Positions 35,292-50,223 of a DNA stretch of 64,000 bases are shown piece by piece. Origin of the DNA: Archegozetes longisetosus (taxonomy: Eukaryota > Arthropoda > Arachnida > Sarcoptiformes > Trhypochthoniidae); contig JAEMBT020000001.1 of NCBI GenBank assembly GCA_018873245.2, forward strand, positions 17,266,220 to 17,330,219, written 5' to 3'. The notes under the pieces are model-generated. The model was not told the origin of the DNA, made no database searches, and was given only the letters and a program-made list of their open reading frames with translations. Made by a program: the position numbers and the translations under genes. Position 1 is the first letter of the stretch; each line of letters opens with the position of its first letter.

Positions 35292-37644
35292 TTAATTTGA
35301 TAATTGAATAAATTATTCACTTTCTTCTAATCGGATTCTTGAAATTTTAGAAAAGCGTAACAAATAGAATGCATTTTCTGAGTTTTATTTAATAGACTCA
35401 ATTTCTAAAAGCTTGAACTCTACTTCAGGCTTGAATTGAGATATTGCTTTCAGCAATTTAAGAGCACGACTAAAATTTCAATTCTTTCAAAGACTATAAC
35501 TTAGAATATATTGTATTTTAAGCTTTTTTTGAACTAGTTTCTCAAAATGCTTTCTTAACTAGAAGTTGATTGGTTCCGCCACTTCGGAGATGTATCTGTA
35601 AATATGTAGACTCTTTTGCGCAATGGCTAAACTTTCGTACATTAGTTTCGAATGTTTTCACTATAAAGACTGAAAGTAAAATATTTGTTATAATTTATAG
35701 GCTATTCTAGCATTTAATTTAAAAATAGTCATTTTAATAAAATATTCAAAATGTAAGCAGCTTTGAATCTTTGAATTTTCAAGGCCTTAAACCTTGTAAT
35801 GTGTAATTAGCATAATTCTAATCATCAAAACTTTATACCATTTCATCAGGCTCATTAGGCTGAAATGGTGAATTTGAATTTGTTAAGCCCACACTTGTAT
35901 TCTTAGGACTTAATTTGTTGAGAGAAAAGAAGTACAGGAAATCAAGTTGAAATATTTTGCACCAAATACTAAAGAACCAAGTCTGAACAGTGATGAAAAG
36001 AAAATTACTAGCATTGTTAAAAAGCTCTTACTTTTTGGTTCGTTCAATCGTATAATTTGTCTCTCAATTTGATCTTTGTCTTATTGGATAACTAATTAGT
36101 ACTGTAAGCCTGAAAATACCGAATTCATTGCTGACATCCTGTTATTAGTTTTGGCTCTGTTTTTATGCAAATTAGTCAGATTTAAATTATTCAAAATAGT
36201 TTTCTAATCATCTAAAATTAATTCAATATATAGTTTGTCAGATACATTATTTCAGAAGCAATGTGTAGAAGAGATGATTTTTTTCAACTATAACTATTCA
36301 ATTGAATAAAAAAATATTTATATAATCAAGTTCAGTTATAGACAGTTAGTTAATATTGAAATGTTGAGAGCCTCAAGACTTGATTAGGATGTGACGAATT
36401 TCAAAGTTTACATAAAACTTAGTCTAACTTAAAATAATCTATTATAGATTTGTGCACTGTTTGTGTCACTTTTTAATTAGAGATCTGAAAGATATGCCAA
36501 GATGTATTAAAATGTTTTAAGAATCTAAGTAAACTTAATCAAAATTTTACTTTTGAGAGTATTGAAGCAGAATATGGAAAATTCTATTAAAAATAGCCAA
36601 TTATCGACTTTTCAGTAGTTCTGACTTAAAACAAGATTCCTTACCAAAGGTTTAATAGTAGAGTTGCGGCCTGTCTTACTTCAAAGAGGATAGTCCTCCA
36701 ACGGATGAGCAAATATATTGCAGAGTTATATTGAATTTGTTGTTAAAATATTGGTTTCTTTCTAAGCTTTAAAATGTTTTATAAGAATTTATAATGTCTA
36801 ACCCAAACCTTAATATTTCAATCCATTAAACAAATTTCACTTATCATCGAATCAAACTAAAGGACTATAAAAAAGTTCTTTCAAATTGGTCGAAAATCAA
36901 GGATCAAGCCTCAAATCAATTCTCATTATTAAGTTCGGAAGTGACCAAAAATAGTTACATTGAAACTACTCCAAAATTTATCAAAGATAAATATAACTGG
37001 TTGGGCTATTCCCAATGGTAAATAGTATTCAGTATGTTTAGAGTTATTAACGAAATCATCTTTCCGTCAACAAATTAGAGTACAATTTATACAAAATTAG
37101 AAGAAAATATTAGTGCAACATTGGCTTCCTCTGCACTGATTTTCAAAGATAATTGAACGAAAAAAGATGAAATGATAAAAGCAGCCAAGTCTGGCAAAAT
37201 ACATATTTACAAAACAAAATGAAAATTAGAATTGAAATATTGTCTTCTATTGAAAGTTGTTTAGATTGCTACCTAACAATAACTATTCTGGTGGGTTTGC
37301 TTTAGCTGGAAGACAAGTTATTCTAATAATATTAAAGTTATTGATATATTTCAATACATAGAGACTCGTAAAAACTTGAAATAACATTTCTATTTTATAA
37401 CATAGACTATTTAAGGCATTTGTTTGGTTTGACATAACTCTTATTTTTGTTAGAATTTAAAAAGATATATAACTTAAATGTATGCCAATGATAGCTCTGA
37501 GATCTGTTTGCTATCTATTCGGTTGCATTGGTTTGCATTTCTATCATTTATATTAAATAATGACCTATTTTTCTGAGAAAACTCTATATTTTTATTTCGG
37601 TCATTTCATCTTTTATTTACTGTATTTCTCTACTCTATTATTAG

Positions 37645-37722
37645 TTCTAGTTCTGAATTTTATTCATTTAATTACATTATTCTAGTTCTGAATTTTATTC
37701 ATTTAATTACATTATTCTAATT
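37645..37722. repeat. 37-bp perfect tandem duplication
   Basis: The block TCTAGTTCTGAATTTTATTC and the following 17 bases occurs twice without change, a recent slippage duplication. Confidence 0.9.
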
Positions 37723-38867
37723 TCAATTTTCTACTATTTAATTATTCTTTAAGTTTTCAGAAAATTCTCAAATTGTTAGAAAGTTTTCTATTTGATTCTG
37801 GATTCTGAGACTGGATTCTGTACAAAAAGAACAGTCAAATGAGGTTCAGTTGACCATCAATTGATATAAACGATATATTTGCGTCAACACGAACTGATAG
37901 CTGAGAAGGAATAAGTTGAGGGCACTCTTGAAAACATCAAAGAAGAGAGTTTAATTGGAAAAATCAAATTATTGAGAGATAGAAAAGAGGGCTGAGAATG
38001 TATCTTAGAAATAAAGATAATTGTCTGAGCTATTGAACCTATCAAAATAAACATGTTCATATGAACCATACTGCATTTTGATGGCTTTTCGTAAATTACT
38101 CTATTGTATTGAATCTTTTACCAGCCGTTCAATTCTCATATTAAGCTTATTTTCAGTTGTTTTTCAATAGATTTTCAGTTCTTGTTGAACACATTTTTAT
38201 CTTGAAAACCAAAACATTGTTTATTACTAATGACGTAAATGTTCTCAAATGTTTGACTTAATTACATCACATCTTATTATTATTAAAATTTTACATGTCG
38301 TGAATATTTATAAGATATCATTTTATTAAGAATATTATCAAATGTATTATAAATTTCATTATTTCAGAATTTATTTGTAACCCTACAAAAACCTCATAAT
38401 TCTTAGTACAACTTACGATTCTTAGAATCAGAAAAAATTCTTAGAATTAAGCAAAGCAAGCTGAAAATATTGATAATATTTTATAAATTTATATTTTAAA
38501 AACTTATTAAATGTTAAGCCATTTTATCTGGAAAACATGATAACTATTGCATTAAGTGAAATTCTATTGATCATACTAAAAGTTTGGCTCAAATTCAATA
38601 GAGACAGATATAACTTTCACAAACTCTTATCTATCGAGAAAAGTATGTTATTCTTATTTTTATCCAAATCTTTCTTACTATGGAAGCATTTATTCGTTCA
38701 AGCGAAGTACTGAAGTACTTGCATTGAAAACGTATTCATATATTTATCACTACTCCTTCTATTCAAAGTCTATTCAAGAATTGCTCCCTTTCACACATAA
38801 ATAAGACATTGGCTTCTAGTAAAAATTGTCTTACTTTCATATGATGCTTCGGTTCTTCAATTGTTTG

Positions 38868-38922
38868 ATTCTTCAATTCTTGAATAATTCTTGAATAATT
38901 CTTAAATAATTCTTGAATTGTT
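38868..38922. repeat. 11-bp tandem repeat
   Basis: About five copies of TTCTTGAATAA, with minor changes in the outer ones. Confidence 0.85.
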
Positions 38923-40491
38923 GAGTTGCAAACTTGCCAAACTTTTCATAAATAGTTGTTTATAAATGAATCAAAGATTCCTCTTAATGTCCTTTTAGTG
39001 TCCTTTTAATGTCTTATGTAATATCTGAGAGAAGAAATAAGTTAGACTTTGAAATGAAGTGTTTGTCATACGTTATATTGAAGAGTAATAATTTGTGATT
39101 TTCTCACTTTAAATGTCAAGTAAATGCATAAGACCTAGTAATGCTAAAACCTATTTGTCTTCTATTTCTTCCTTATTTGTTGTCTAAACTACAAGTGTTT
39201 AGTGTATAAATGTTGAGGGGATTCCTAATAATATCTACCAACAAACCAATTATTTTAATTGTTTTTTAATTTCTCTGACCTTTGTTTTTTTACTTAACTA
39301 CAAGGATGATGAAAAAATAATTAATTTTTATTACAGTTATATCCTTTCGTTAGTGAAAGTTTAGTTTTTTTAATTAAACTTTCTGATCAAAATTCTATGT
39401 AAATCAAATTACGAAAACCGTTGTAAATTAAAGTTATGTCAGTTATAATAAGAGAGAGGAAAAGTTTAAAAAAATGCTTAAAAAACTTGCAAAAACCTGC
39501 TATAAGTGGTTTTCTAAAATAGAATCTAGCTGAAACAAGTATAGAGAAGATAACTGATGAGTTAGAAGTATCTAAATTTTTACAAACTGACTAAATAGTT
39601 AAGGAAACACTTGAATCTAATTTAATTAGTTTGAAATATTTATGATGTAAGCATTTTTCAGATATTATTTTCCGTCAGTTGTTTCTACTAAACTGAATAT
39701 AACTCACGCTTTCTTGCGTCTCTATAGTTTCAACATTTATTATATTTTTGTTATGTTGCATAATATTTTCAGAAAATTATTTTTAAATTCTTAGTATTAG
39801 ACAATTGTCGCCTCTTTGGAATCAGTTATAAGATGTCTAAAGAAAAAACTGAAAGAATTAAAAATGAAAATAAGGTATAATTTTGGCGAATTGAACATAG
39901 AATGATAAGATCTATATTAAAAGGGAAGAATATTAATAAGATTGAAATTTGCAGAGGTTATCAAAACTATAGCATAATAAGTTAGAAAGCATAACATTCT
40001 CGTCATGCATCAAACTCATACCAAAATAATTACTTTTGGTTTTATAGTCGACAAATTGTTTTCATTAATAATATTCAATGTTATTGTTTCATAGAAAAAG
40101 ATAATTAATTAGAAAATGGTTAGAAGGATATAGATGTGAATCAAATGGTTTATATTGAGAAGAATTACACTATAGATTAATATGAGCGTCAAATTGTAAT
40201 ACTCAACAAAAATGATTACTTTGTGATAACCTGCAGCATATTTGTTTTCATATTTGATCAAAAATGTAGCTGTAATTCGATGTTCCCTTAGATGATAGAG
40301 ATCATCCAAATCGATCTCTAGTTTCAATAGAGATTCTCTGCTCTAAACTATCTTAAAGTCTCTTTTACTTCATCCACTACTCAAGCTTTCAGAACTGAAT
40401 AATTCAATTTCAAGCACAAACAAACGTGACCACAACTCATGGTTTCAGCAAATTTTTCGGTTAAAGTTTGTATGTCTTCAACGTCTTCGTA

Positions 40492-40507
40492 ATCCTAACC
40501 TAACCCA
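40492..40507 (-). repeat. Short CCTAA (TTAGG) run
   Basis: Two to three CCTAA units, in minus-strand TTAGG orientation. Confidence 0.5.
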
Positions 40508-41415
40508 AAAACCTGATTTGAGGCGATGAGAGATTTGAGAGCAGATTAGGAGAAGATCAGAAGAATTTCTAAAACTCGTGAGATTTTATATTGTTTGCAT
40601 ATTTTTTATGGGGTTTAAGTTCTATTTTTAAAGATTAATTTAGTGAATAGCTCTACTTACTTACTCTTAATTAACTTCACGCCTGATTTACTTTAAAGAA
40701 TATTCTCATGTTATATACATTAAGAATATCAGTCAATCTCAATGCAAGTAATTAATAGTTGCAAAACTTAATGATAAAAATTAAGCTTCACTCAAATGAC
40801 TTCAACATCGATTACATCAATTAATTGTTCAGCTAATTTGCATTCATTTATATGAGACTGTTTTAGTGCATACTTTACCGAGTGATTGATTGAATAATTT
40901 ATTCAAACCAATCAGACCACGTGTATAATAGTTAAATATTTGGTTACTACTAAGTATTATTCTTGTTATTAGTGGCGCCACGGACCATCTAAACCGATAT
41001 CATTTGCATTCTTGAATCTACTTTGAGTCAACTCAAAACTTTACTATCCAATTAAAATATTCCGATAAATAGACAAATTAATGCCAGTTTTGTAATCAAG
41101 TTCTGCATTTTATATACTGATCTAAATCACTTTTGGAATAATAATTTTCAGTCCAACAGACTTCAAAGTAAGGGTTCGGCGTTCTTTTGAAGATTTGATT
41201 TAGAATTTGAAGTTTCAAAATGAAAAACAGATTCCTCTGATTGCAATTAAAACTGTAAAATTGAACATAAAAGTCAATGTTTCTATCTAAAGCGATCTAT
41301 CTTAAACAAATCGCACGCGTTCTTATCACCACTCAAAGCAGTGCAAAATGCAATAATCAGTTGACACATTCCAATTATTTATTACATTTCAAAAGCATTT
41401 ATGTTGCTGGTTCGA

Positions 41416-41804
41416 AAATAGTGGGTCGCGGCTCAAAGATGGACCACAGAAAGTTTTTAAGGCTTGCAGAACTCTTTTGACGTGCTATAAATAGTTCCGA
41501 CTTTTAGTTGTTTATTATTTAGTTAGAGAAAAATACGAAAATTGCATTTTTAAGTGTGCATAAGACAATGTGTTAGACTCATAAATAGGTTTCATTTTGG
41601 TTGATGTCTGCTAGTTTAACGAGAATTAAGTTAGGAAAGTATAAAATTGGTTTAATAGATTTGATTTTTGCGAAGAATTTGCTAGAATTTGTTCAGTTAA
41701 GTCATGATCTTTGAAATAACATAATATTTAACACATAATAGGCAAAAGATATTCAGTCGTGAGAATTTTTCCGGGGCTTCCACTGGGTCACGACCCACTA
41801 TTCG
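41416..41804. mobile_element. Possible MITE bracketed by an inverted GTGGGTCG motif
   Basis: AATAGTGGGTCGCGGCTC at the left and the complement of AATAGTGGGTCGTGACCC at the right form an inverted pair near 41418 and 41803. Such GTGGGTCGCGAC motifs lie inside many hAT elements, so the true ends may be farther out. No target duplication was found. Confidence 0.3.
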
Positions 41805-43224
41805 GAAATCGCTATCATGGTTTACAATCGATATTATAGCAAAGTTATCGACGGGTTTTTGTTAGGAATTTTTCAACTGTCAAATAGTCATATCCGATGA
41901 CATATGTTCGAAAATCTAATTTATTTTCTATGGAACTCACTCATCTTAGAACTTGTCATTTAATCAATTTGAGAATTGATGATAAGTAGAATTGAGATTT
42001 GATTTGCAATCTTCCGTTTTATGTCATATGCTAACCAATGATTAAATCTAATTTTCAATAACTAATCTTTCACTTATTCTTGTTGTCAAAGCAGAACAGT
42101 TGGGCTGAGTTGAACAATAACTCAAACTCTGAGATCTATCGGATCGAGACATAAGCCAAATTTGTACAAATCAAGTGTTCACTAACTGTAAGTTGACCTG
42201 AAAATAGTCTCGAAAGTAATGTGATATGAGTTCAACGACAATAATATAAAAGATAAGTTAAGCGTAATTCGATACCGCATTTCTACAATTAGTTATACCT
42301 GTAGTCATGCCTATAAAATGTTTTTATTCAATGTCATTTGGGGTCAATCAAATTGACTGCAACGAAGAAGCGATTAAATAACAGCAAAACAGAGACTATT
42401 TGCTTGATTGAAGTCAAATTGGATCAGGTTCTCTTGAACAAACTGTCTGATGAAGTTTATAATTTGTATCAAACACGTGGAGTGCAATTAAGAGTGTCTA
42501 TCAATTTGAGACTTTGAGAAGTACGCAGAGCTGTTTGTTTGGAAGGTGAATTTAGTATGAAAATTTTGAAAGATACAATTGATGAAGCCTTATATCTTTA
42601 ATATTATATGATTTCATCATATATATAAGAATTCTTTATTTTATGAATCCTTATTACTTTCTGCTTGTTGTATTTCAACATTATTTGTATCATTATTTTA
42701 TTGTTGTCGATTGATTAAAATTAGCTTCGGAATCAACAATGATTGACACCTACTTCTGCGAAACATAATGCAGGTTAAACTAATGGTTACTCAAATCAGT
42801 GAAACAATTAGAGAGCCAAATTGCGTTGTTCAACTACTTATTACCTCTAAATATCTCAATTGCTAATAATAAATATTGTAATTCTGCTTTGCTTTAGCAA
42901 AATAAAGATACTTTGAATAAAGCTCTACCAGACGAGTCTAGACAATTCCAGTCCAATCGGATTACAGTCAAACCATACTTATGATAGAGGATCATTTAAG
43001 ATATTTGACACAAAAATCCAATTTCGACAACCTTCATTTGATTGTCAGAATAAAACTAACGAAAGTCAAAAAGATGATTGACTGTATCAATAAGACGCTT
43101 GGATGAAGATTAAGTAAAAATTCGACTTATTAAGCCGAATGTACGAGATAATCTGCCACCAATATTGAGTATAATCTGATCCAACAAGGCACGTATGAAT
43201 TTTGGCAGAGAATTAGCCAGAATC

Positions 43225-43282
43225 AGGTTAGGTCAGATCGAGTTAGGTTAGATCGAGTTAAGTAGGGTTAGGTTAGGTTGGT
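43225..43282 (+). repeat. Interstitial TTAGG run with GATCGAG interruptions
   Basis: Six or more TTAGG-like units alternate with GATCGAG. It is the longest telomere-type tract in the window. Confidence 0.7.
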
Positions 43283-44680
43283 TACCGTATATATTTTTTA
43301 AATGATTGATTTTTCAAGCTTACGTCACACTTCTATTCTGCTTTAATTTCCCTTAAAAGAAATTTCATTACTCAATAGTCTGCACATTCTCACAACTATG
43401 CCTATCAACTTTTCATTGATATAGTTTTGTGCGAATCAAAATTTTGTAACCAAGTTTGTTGCCCTAAACTAATTCTAAGAAATAATTAAAGTGCTTCAGG
43501 CTAGTTGTCAACAATTTAATTTTAGTCACTGTTTTCAAGATGTATGGCTAAAATGTAATACTTATACCTTCATGCTTAACTGATAAAAATTTACCAATTA
43601 TTTATTAGATATTTATCAGCTTCAAAACTTAATTTTATTTTAATCAGCTTGAACTAATTACTGATTTCTCAGTTAAAGTACATTTCAAACCTTAATATGT
43701 TTACAACTTATCTTATCCTAAAATTTCAACATATTGATAGATGAGTTCTGACAGTTAGCAAGCTTAATTAATGATCTATATTTATAAATAACTTTGCTGC
43801 GCAACACAAATAAGTATACATCTTGAAAAGAAATTCAATTTCTTCAATCCTCTACATCTACTTATATTTACTGACTTACACAATCGTTTTTAGCCTAGAA
43901 TTCATTAGATCTATAGTTTCAGCACCACTACAGCAGTCTAATGATTAAGTAAAGCCTCTTCTGGTGTGATTGTAAACCCTCTCTATGTAGTTGATAATTA
44001 ATTATTGATTTTTACTGCACTTTCAACACTTCTTCTCCAAGCTATTAAATAATTATGTTATAATTTCCCTAAAAACTACTCTTCATTGTTAGAGTCAATG
44101 CCCCAAAATAATTTAGTTATCGTAAAAACTAATTTAATTTCTTATGTAATTAATATCAAATGTTATTCGACCGGTTGTCACGTTCTCGAAATTTCCGACC
44201 AAACTATAGGCTGTAGATGAACGTGATAAATTTGCTTGTTACTAGGCTTTGGATATTATTAGCTCATTATTAGTTAGAAGTCTAATATTTCCAGAAAATC
44301 TCACAATCAATGCAAAAATATGTGATAGGTATAAGCGTTTTTATGTAGTTCTAGATTAAAGCTTGCTAACAGAGACTTGCAGTTCAATAACTTTATCTTC
44401 TATTAGTGAATCTAATATTCTCAACTTCGTGATTCACTCAATTCATATCACTACTTCAACTCATTAGCTGCTTAGTTCATGTTCAATAAAACCTGTTACC
44501 AAATATTTGATGAGTTTATCAATGCTTTTTCTCTAATCAATCTTACTGTTAACTAACGTGTTCACTATTTGCATTTCTCTGAGCATCAGTTGTCACATAC
44601 ATTAGGCCTGTATAGGAACTTATGATTTATGGCATTTCTATCAATAGGTATTGTTAAGATTGTACGGCCTAAAACTTAAT

Positions 44681-44885
44681 AATCTTCCATAGTTATGATG
44701 GGCAGCTCGTTGCTATGCTTCTAGGGCACGTCTCCCCACATACACTCTTAGCTTTTAACACATTCACGTAATGTACTTTTCTTGTTGAGTCAACTCTTAT
44801 AAACATACGAATATTCCCTTTGGATACATCTATACGCACAACTTTACACTAGTTGCTGTCGACTTTTAATAAGCTTTTAGCTGTA
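44681..44885 (+). repeat. Dispersed repeat, copy 2
   Basis: It is homologous to 30909-31125 in the same orientation, about 13.8 kb away. The similarity is interrupted by many substitutions, so the copies are old. Confidence 0.75.
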
Positions 44886-47296
44886 AACCATCAAAATTCA
44901 ATCGAACTGACTTGAAGTGAACTAACTATATACTATTGGCTGAATCTCTTTTTGAATTGTTCATTCCCTGAAATTCTCATAGGTGTTAAAATTCAGATAA
45001 AAATCAATTGTTTCGTGTGGAATTCCATAAATATTTTCCTTAAGTTTTAAGAACTGAAATTTTCACATTTTCTTCTATTATGAATTATTTATACATTTTT
45101 TTGTAATTTATAATTTTATCTCAAATTTTAATCAGGAACTTTCATGAATAAGACAATTTGTCACATCCATCATATTCGAAATATTTATGAAAATTCAATT
45201 CCATAAACTTATTGCTTGGGATAAAAAGTTTGATTTTGCAAAAGTTTTCCGAAATCATAAGATTTGAAAACTTTTCTGAATCTACGTTCGATCTCTTATG
45301 AACAAAAAACCTATAATTGCTATAAGTATCTAATAATTGATTGAAACGAAGCACTTAATTTGAGTCGAGGTTAAATTGTTTAAAACCCTCAAAAGTCAAT
45401 TATGTAGCTAAAGCGTTCAATCAATGACATTTTTTACATTAACGATAGTTTAAAGCTTTTTGACAAAAAGACTGCATGCGCTGTGATCTTCAAATTGATC
45501 ATTCAAAGAGATGACAATCAATCACAAAAGTCTTATTTCCTAAACTTAATGGCAAATCATACGGTTATAATTAATTTTCTATTTCTGCTTCATTTCTTAT
45601 TTCCTTTTAATTAAGTTTGGTTTGCTTTCCAATATTTTGTGCGAATTTCCAAGAATTTTCAGTTTGAAGTACTAATAAAATATATGAAAAGCAAGACTAG
45701 TAGGAATGCAATTAGTTATCCTTCTTATACGTAGTTCTCTTACAACAATACTTTTATCTGAGATCTAAGGAAATTTGTTTACATCCTAGATATAAGGATA
45801 TATTTTCCGGATTTTGGTTTCTTTATTCTTATTTATTGCAAAAGGACACACTCATTAAATATAATCAAAGACTGTAACCAAGATGCAATTTATTTATTGC
45901 CTCTACTTTTTATTGAACTTTTTATTAAACTCAAGTCTTCTATTCTAATAGAGCCAAAAAGTATGAAATATAAGATAAAAAATATTTAATATAAAAGTCA
46001 TAACACTCTACCACTAGCAGTAAGTCTCATAAGATTCAGATTGAGTTAACAGTACATTGCACTTATTCATCATAATTCTAGTGACTTGAGTGACTTTTTG
46101 TAAGTCTAACAGAGAGTTTGTCTACATATGATTTGAGGAAAAGTATAGAAATTACTGTAATGCTTCTCTGGTTGATAATATGACGTGATCACCAATCCCT
46201 GGCTGGAATATATTGCAATGTTGTTCATATAAGTACTTAAGTTATACTTAACGTATGTCTCATCGGAAATTATATCAACTGAGGCTCTTGAGAAGTATGA
46301 TCAGAAGTATTATACGATGGTGTGTAAATCTAACCTAACCTAATCTCAGCTCAGTGATTGACTCGTTAAATGTTAATAATACATAAATTGAAAATCACAT
46401 GAGTCAAGTGAAAACCAAACTGAATTGAAAATAAGCCTAGACTTATATTGAGGTATTGTTAGTAGGATGTAATACTTTGAGAAGCTTAATAATTCAATGG
46501 ACTGTTATATTAACATGCTAAATGTAGAAGCAGTAGCTTAGTATGTTAATGCAACAGCCCATTTAATAGATCAGTTTCTCTATGTTTGCAATTATATCCC
46601 AACTAAGTGCAAGTTAGATTAGATCTGCCCCAGATGCGACAAAACATAAGTTCTCCTCAAAGATGGTTAGATCTAACCAAAGCATTTGAGCAGTACTAAA
46701 GGATAGCTGAAATATCGCATAGAATGATTAAGATAGAAAGAACGATTTGGTGTAGCCCTTAACGTTAATTAGAGAGCATGTATCTGGTATATTAAAAGAG
46801 TATATATGTTCTACTAGACATCTACTCTTATGTAACATATCTAATGCGATATACCAATGATCCAACACCATTCATTTTACTTAAAGTCAACTCAATTTAT
46901 TATTTACTACCACTAACTATTATCATTAACCTCCTTTTCTTACCAATAATCCTTTCATTAGATTAGTGATCGTCTCAATAAACCTATTGTTTGCTATTAA
47001 GACCTTTTACCTTTTATTTCAAACGTCAAACGTTTTAATTCAATAGAGTTAATTCTATAAGTGCTATTTCCTATATTTCTGGCCTAACCCAACTGTATCT
47101 TTAACTTAACCCAACTATTAGATCTTAAATCAAATTATTGCAATTTTATCCTCTTTTCTCACATGGATACAATTTTTGTTCTTTTTTCTGACACGGATAC
47201 AACTCAGCAAGATTGTAGTGATCGTAGATAATTCTGTTTTTTTTCTATTGCACTTCTTTCATATTTCGAAATTCTGCAGCTAAAGTCTTAAATATA
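44886..47296. other. No gene recognised
   Basis: AT-rich DNA. The frame at 45142-45354 (minus) has no motif. A short CCTAA run is at 46330-46345. Confidence 0.6.
46330..46345 (-). repeat. Short CCTAA (TTAGG) run
   Basis: Three telomere-type units in minus orientation. Confidence 0.55.
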
Positions 47297-47928
47297 CAGC
47301 TCAGTCCAAAAAAGTGGGAAATTTCAATTATTCATATTTTTATCTAAAGTTGTTCAAGTTCAATTATAACAAGCTTGAGCTATAAATAGCACTCTAGATA
47401 ATGTTTTTATAAACAACTCGAGTATTTAATTCGCTCTTTTCCAGTTTAAATACAGAGTTGAAGTCAGCTCGGCATAGACGCGAAAAATGTCTCTATGTCG
47501 TATACATAGTTTATCCCATATTGTGTCATAGCTTATCCCATATATCGCCAATTTTTTTGTTCTTCTTTCTCAATTAAATTTTTGATAATCTGCCAGATAC
47601 TAACTGAAACCGCTTGAGATAATCATGAATTGTGCTTAAGGGTATCTCAGTTAACTTGTCAAGTTTTTTTTAACTGATTTGATGTCAAATTCATACAAAA
47701 CTAGGAGATGATTCCGATTGTCAAATTGCTTTACCGTTCAGTCTGATGCGAGCTCAAATCTTGGGACCAAATCGAATATTACGCATTTATCAATCTAATG
47801 ATATAAATACATCATAAGAAACCCTATTTTGGTTTGAAAATATTAATACGTTGAGAATTATAAAGTATAAAAAGCTCAATACTAATTTGTTTAAATTGAG
47901 CTTTTTCCGAGTTTTTTGGACTGATGTG
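47297..47928 (-). mobile_element. Relic of a Tc1-like transposon
   Basis: The ends carry an inverted CAGTCCAAAAAA motif followed by GGAAA, and TA dinucleotides flank both sides (47295-47296 and 47929-47930). Between about 47540 and 47790, on the minus strand, a decayed frame still reads as the N-terminal helix-turn-helix of a Tc1 transposase (NRNHLLVLYEFDIKSVKK, then a HDYLKRF-like second helix) with several stops and shifts. The catalytic part is gone. It is older than the two other Tc1/mariner copies in the window. Confidence 0.65.
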
Positions 47929-50165
47929 TATTTAATTCTGATTGCATTGAAGGTAAGCTTAATATTTTCTAAAATGTAAACATACATCCGTTTCAAATTG
48001 ATCTTATTTTTAATTAATTTTAATTTACAGTCAAATACTACCAGAGATTATGTAGTTGATGAATCTCTCGGCAAAATGTAATAACAATCACTAATAGAAA
48101 GACTTTAACGGATTTGTCACCTAATTAGAAGTCAATTAATTTTCATTTTCAGTAATTAGTTCTAATACTTTTTAAACCAGATATTAGTCATTTTATAGTT
48201 AATCAGAAATTCTCGCTATTTTATAAAAATAATTGCCAATTCTTTTACTTCAGGTAATTAAGATTTAGTGACATTATTTACCTCAACTAAACTATACACT
48301 TAAAAACAATCCACGATAGCAACAAATAATTGTTACTATGCCAACCTGCTTGTGATGCACGTAAGTTTGTTACCAAATCCGATTTTAGACTTGCTTTGAT
48401 TACTATATTGGATGTTCTATAAGTTTGATAATACCTGAGGATATCAGGATCTGATAGAAAATGTGCCATCAAACGTGTCATCACAACGCATCACGTCTGG
48501 TTGCTTCAAGGACCAATAACTTTGTGAGTGTATTTAAGGAAATTGTAAAGCAGTTAATGAAATTTTTTTGGGACGTGTGATAACTATTTATTTAACACGA
48601 AATTCAGAATAATCGAAATAATATAATTCATAAGGATTCTTAATAATTCTATATCTGAAGGCTATCCCATCTTTTCTTATATGAGTATATACTCCTCAAC
48701 ACTGAATAAGATATTTCTTCTTCATTTTATATGACAGTAAATGATCTCAAGAGCTCATACAATGCATTGTCTAATATTTATGTTAGCATTCAGAGACTTA
48801 TTCCACGTTAATACTCTTATGAAAATAGTAGAATGCTTGATATGAATTTCTTTTGAAACGTTTGTCGACAAATACAATTTAGGGTCAGTTAGGTGTAGGA
48901 TATCGATTATCTTATCAACGTATATCAAATCTTTTTTCTGCACCACATGAAAGCCACGATTTAAAGTGCTCCATAAAAACTGGTTAACTACATAACAACA
49001 TATGTTTTCAAAATCAATTATGAGACTTATGTTTATTCACAAAAGATTCAAAAATAGTTTACCTTTTTATGTATGCAGTATCCGAATTTAATGATTAGAT
49101 TTTGGCAGCTGTTTTGAGAGTTTCTTTTAATATTTCGAGATAAACTCGACATATTTTTAGCTAAAGATCTTCAAAATTGCTAACATATAATAAAAAGCTC
49201 TACTCCAATATTTCATATTTGATTCTAAAAATCACAGCTATTATAGAACCAGTTTGAAGGGCATCTTCAATCCTTTTAGCTCATATCATGCACAAACAAA
49301 ATTTGACACGAATATTAAATTTAGGAATCTTCAAAAACCTAATCATCCGTCTCAATAATATTTCATTTTGGGGAGTATTAAATTATAATCTAGGAATAAG
49401 TATCGAACTGTAAAGAAAAATAAGGCAAAGGAGGTTAGAATATCTGAATGCTAGAATTATTCAAAACATAAAGATTTGAAAAATACTTCTGATTAAATCA
49501 AATATAATGCGAACTCAAGAATGTTCTACCAATTTTTGAGTCAGCAAAAATAAAATTGTACATAATCCTGTACTCGTGTGCAATACTCTTTAGTAATGCA
49601 AAACTGATTTCTGATTCCAAAGTTCAAGAATCCTCTTTTCACCTATGGTTTGATTCAAATTATTTTGTGCATCCTCCAGAATTGGCTTAAACCTATTAAC
49701 TATGAAAACAAGTGAATTTATATCAAATCTGATAATGAAATTATATGCAAAATTAAAAATTATAGTTGAAAGAGGATTGGCAAATATTTTCCCCTTAATT
49801 CTTCATCGTTTTAAGCCTAAAATAGTAGTATTGATTCTTTAAACCTAACCCAATCTAACCTACCAATAGCTGAATTGAAAAAATAACGAACAGAGCTTTC
49901 GTAACATAACAAACTTTTGTTTAGTAATTAAAATCGTTCTATATTTTTAGTCTGTACTATATTAATAACGTCTACTCAAATATTAGTTCACTTAACTAAA
50001 GCAAACACTAATATCTGAAATGTATAGATTATATACAAATTGATTATAGGTAAATGGTTTTATCGCATATTCATCCTAACCTTTTAGCTTCCAGTTTGAA
50101 TGCTTCATAAGTCATTTGAAATGTTACGTCACTCATGCACTTATTGTTAGTTTTGTTAACTATTA
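47929..50165. other. No gene recognised
   Basis: AT-rich DNA. Short frames at 48287 and 48755 (minus) have no motif. A CCTAA-type run lies near 49842-49863. Confidence 0.6.
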
Positions 50166-50167
50166 CA

Positions 50168-50170
<3 letters not shown>

Positions 50171-50222
<52 letters not shown>
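50171..50222. repeat. Compound microsatellite (CT)n(AT)n
   Basis: About sixteen CT units pass directly into about eleven AT units. Confidence 0.97.

Positions 50223-50223
<1 letters not shown>

Larger units (their letters stand above)
33185..44680. other. No gene recognised; AT-rich repeats only
   Basis: Upstream of copy A there is no supported coding exon on either strand. Frames at 33859, 37884, 40109 and 41277 have no motif. Small tandem repeats, an inverted-repeat pair and a few TTAGG runs are listed separately. Confidence 0.55.

Noticed and set aside
35050-35361. Possible solo LTR-like remnant ending CGTAACA
   Set aside because: There is an AATAAA-like motif and a CA end, but no matching start, no partner copy and no target duplication, so I do not call it.
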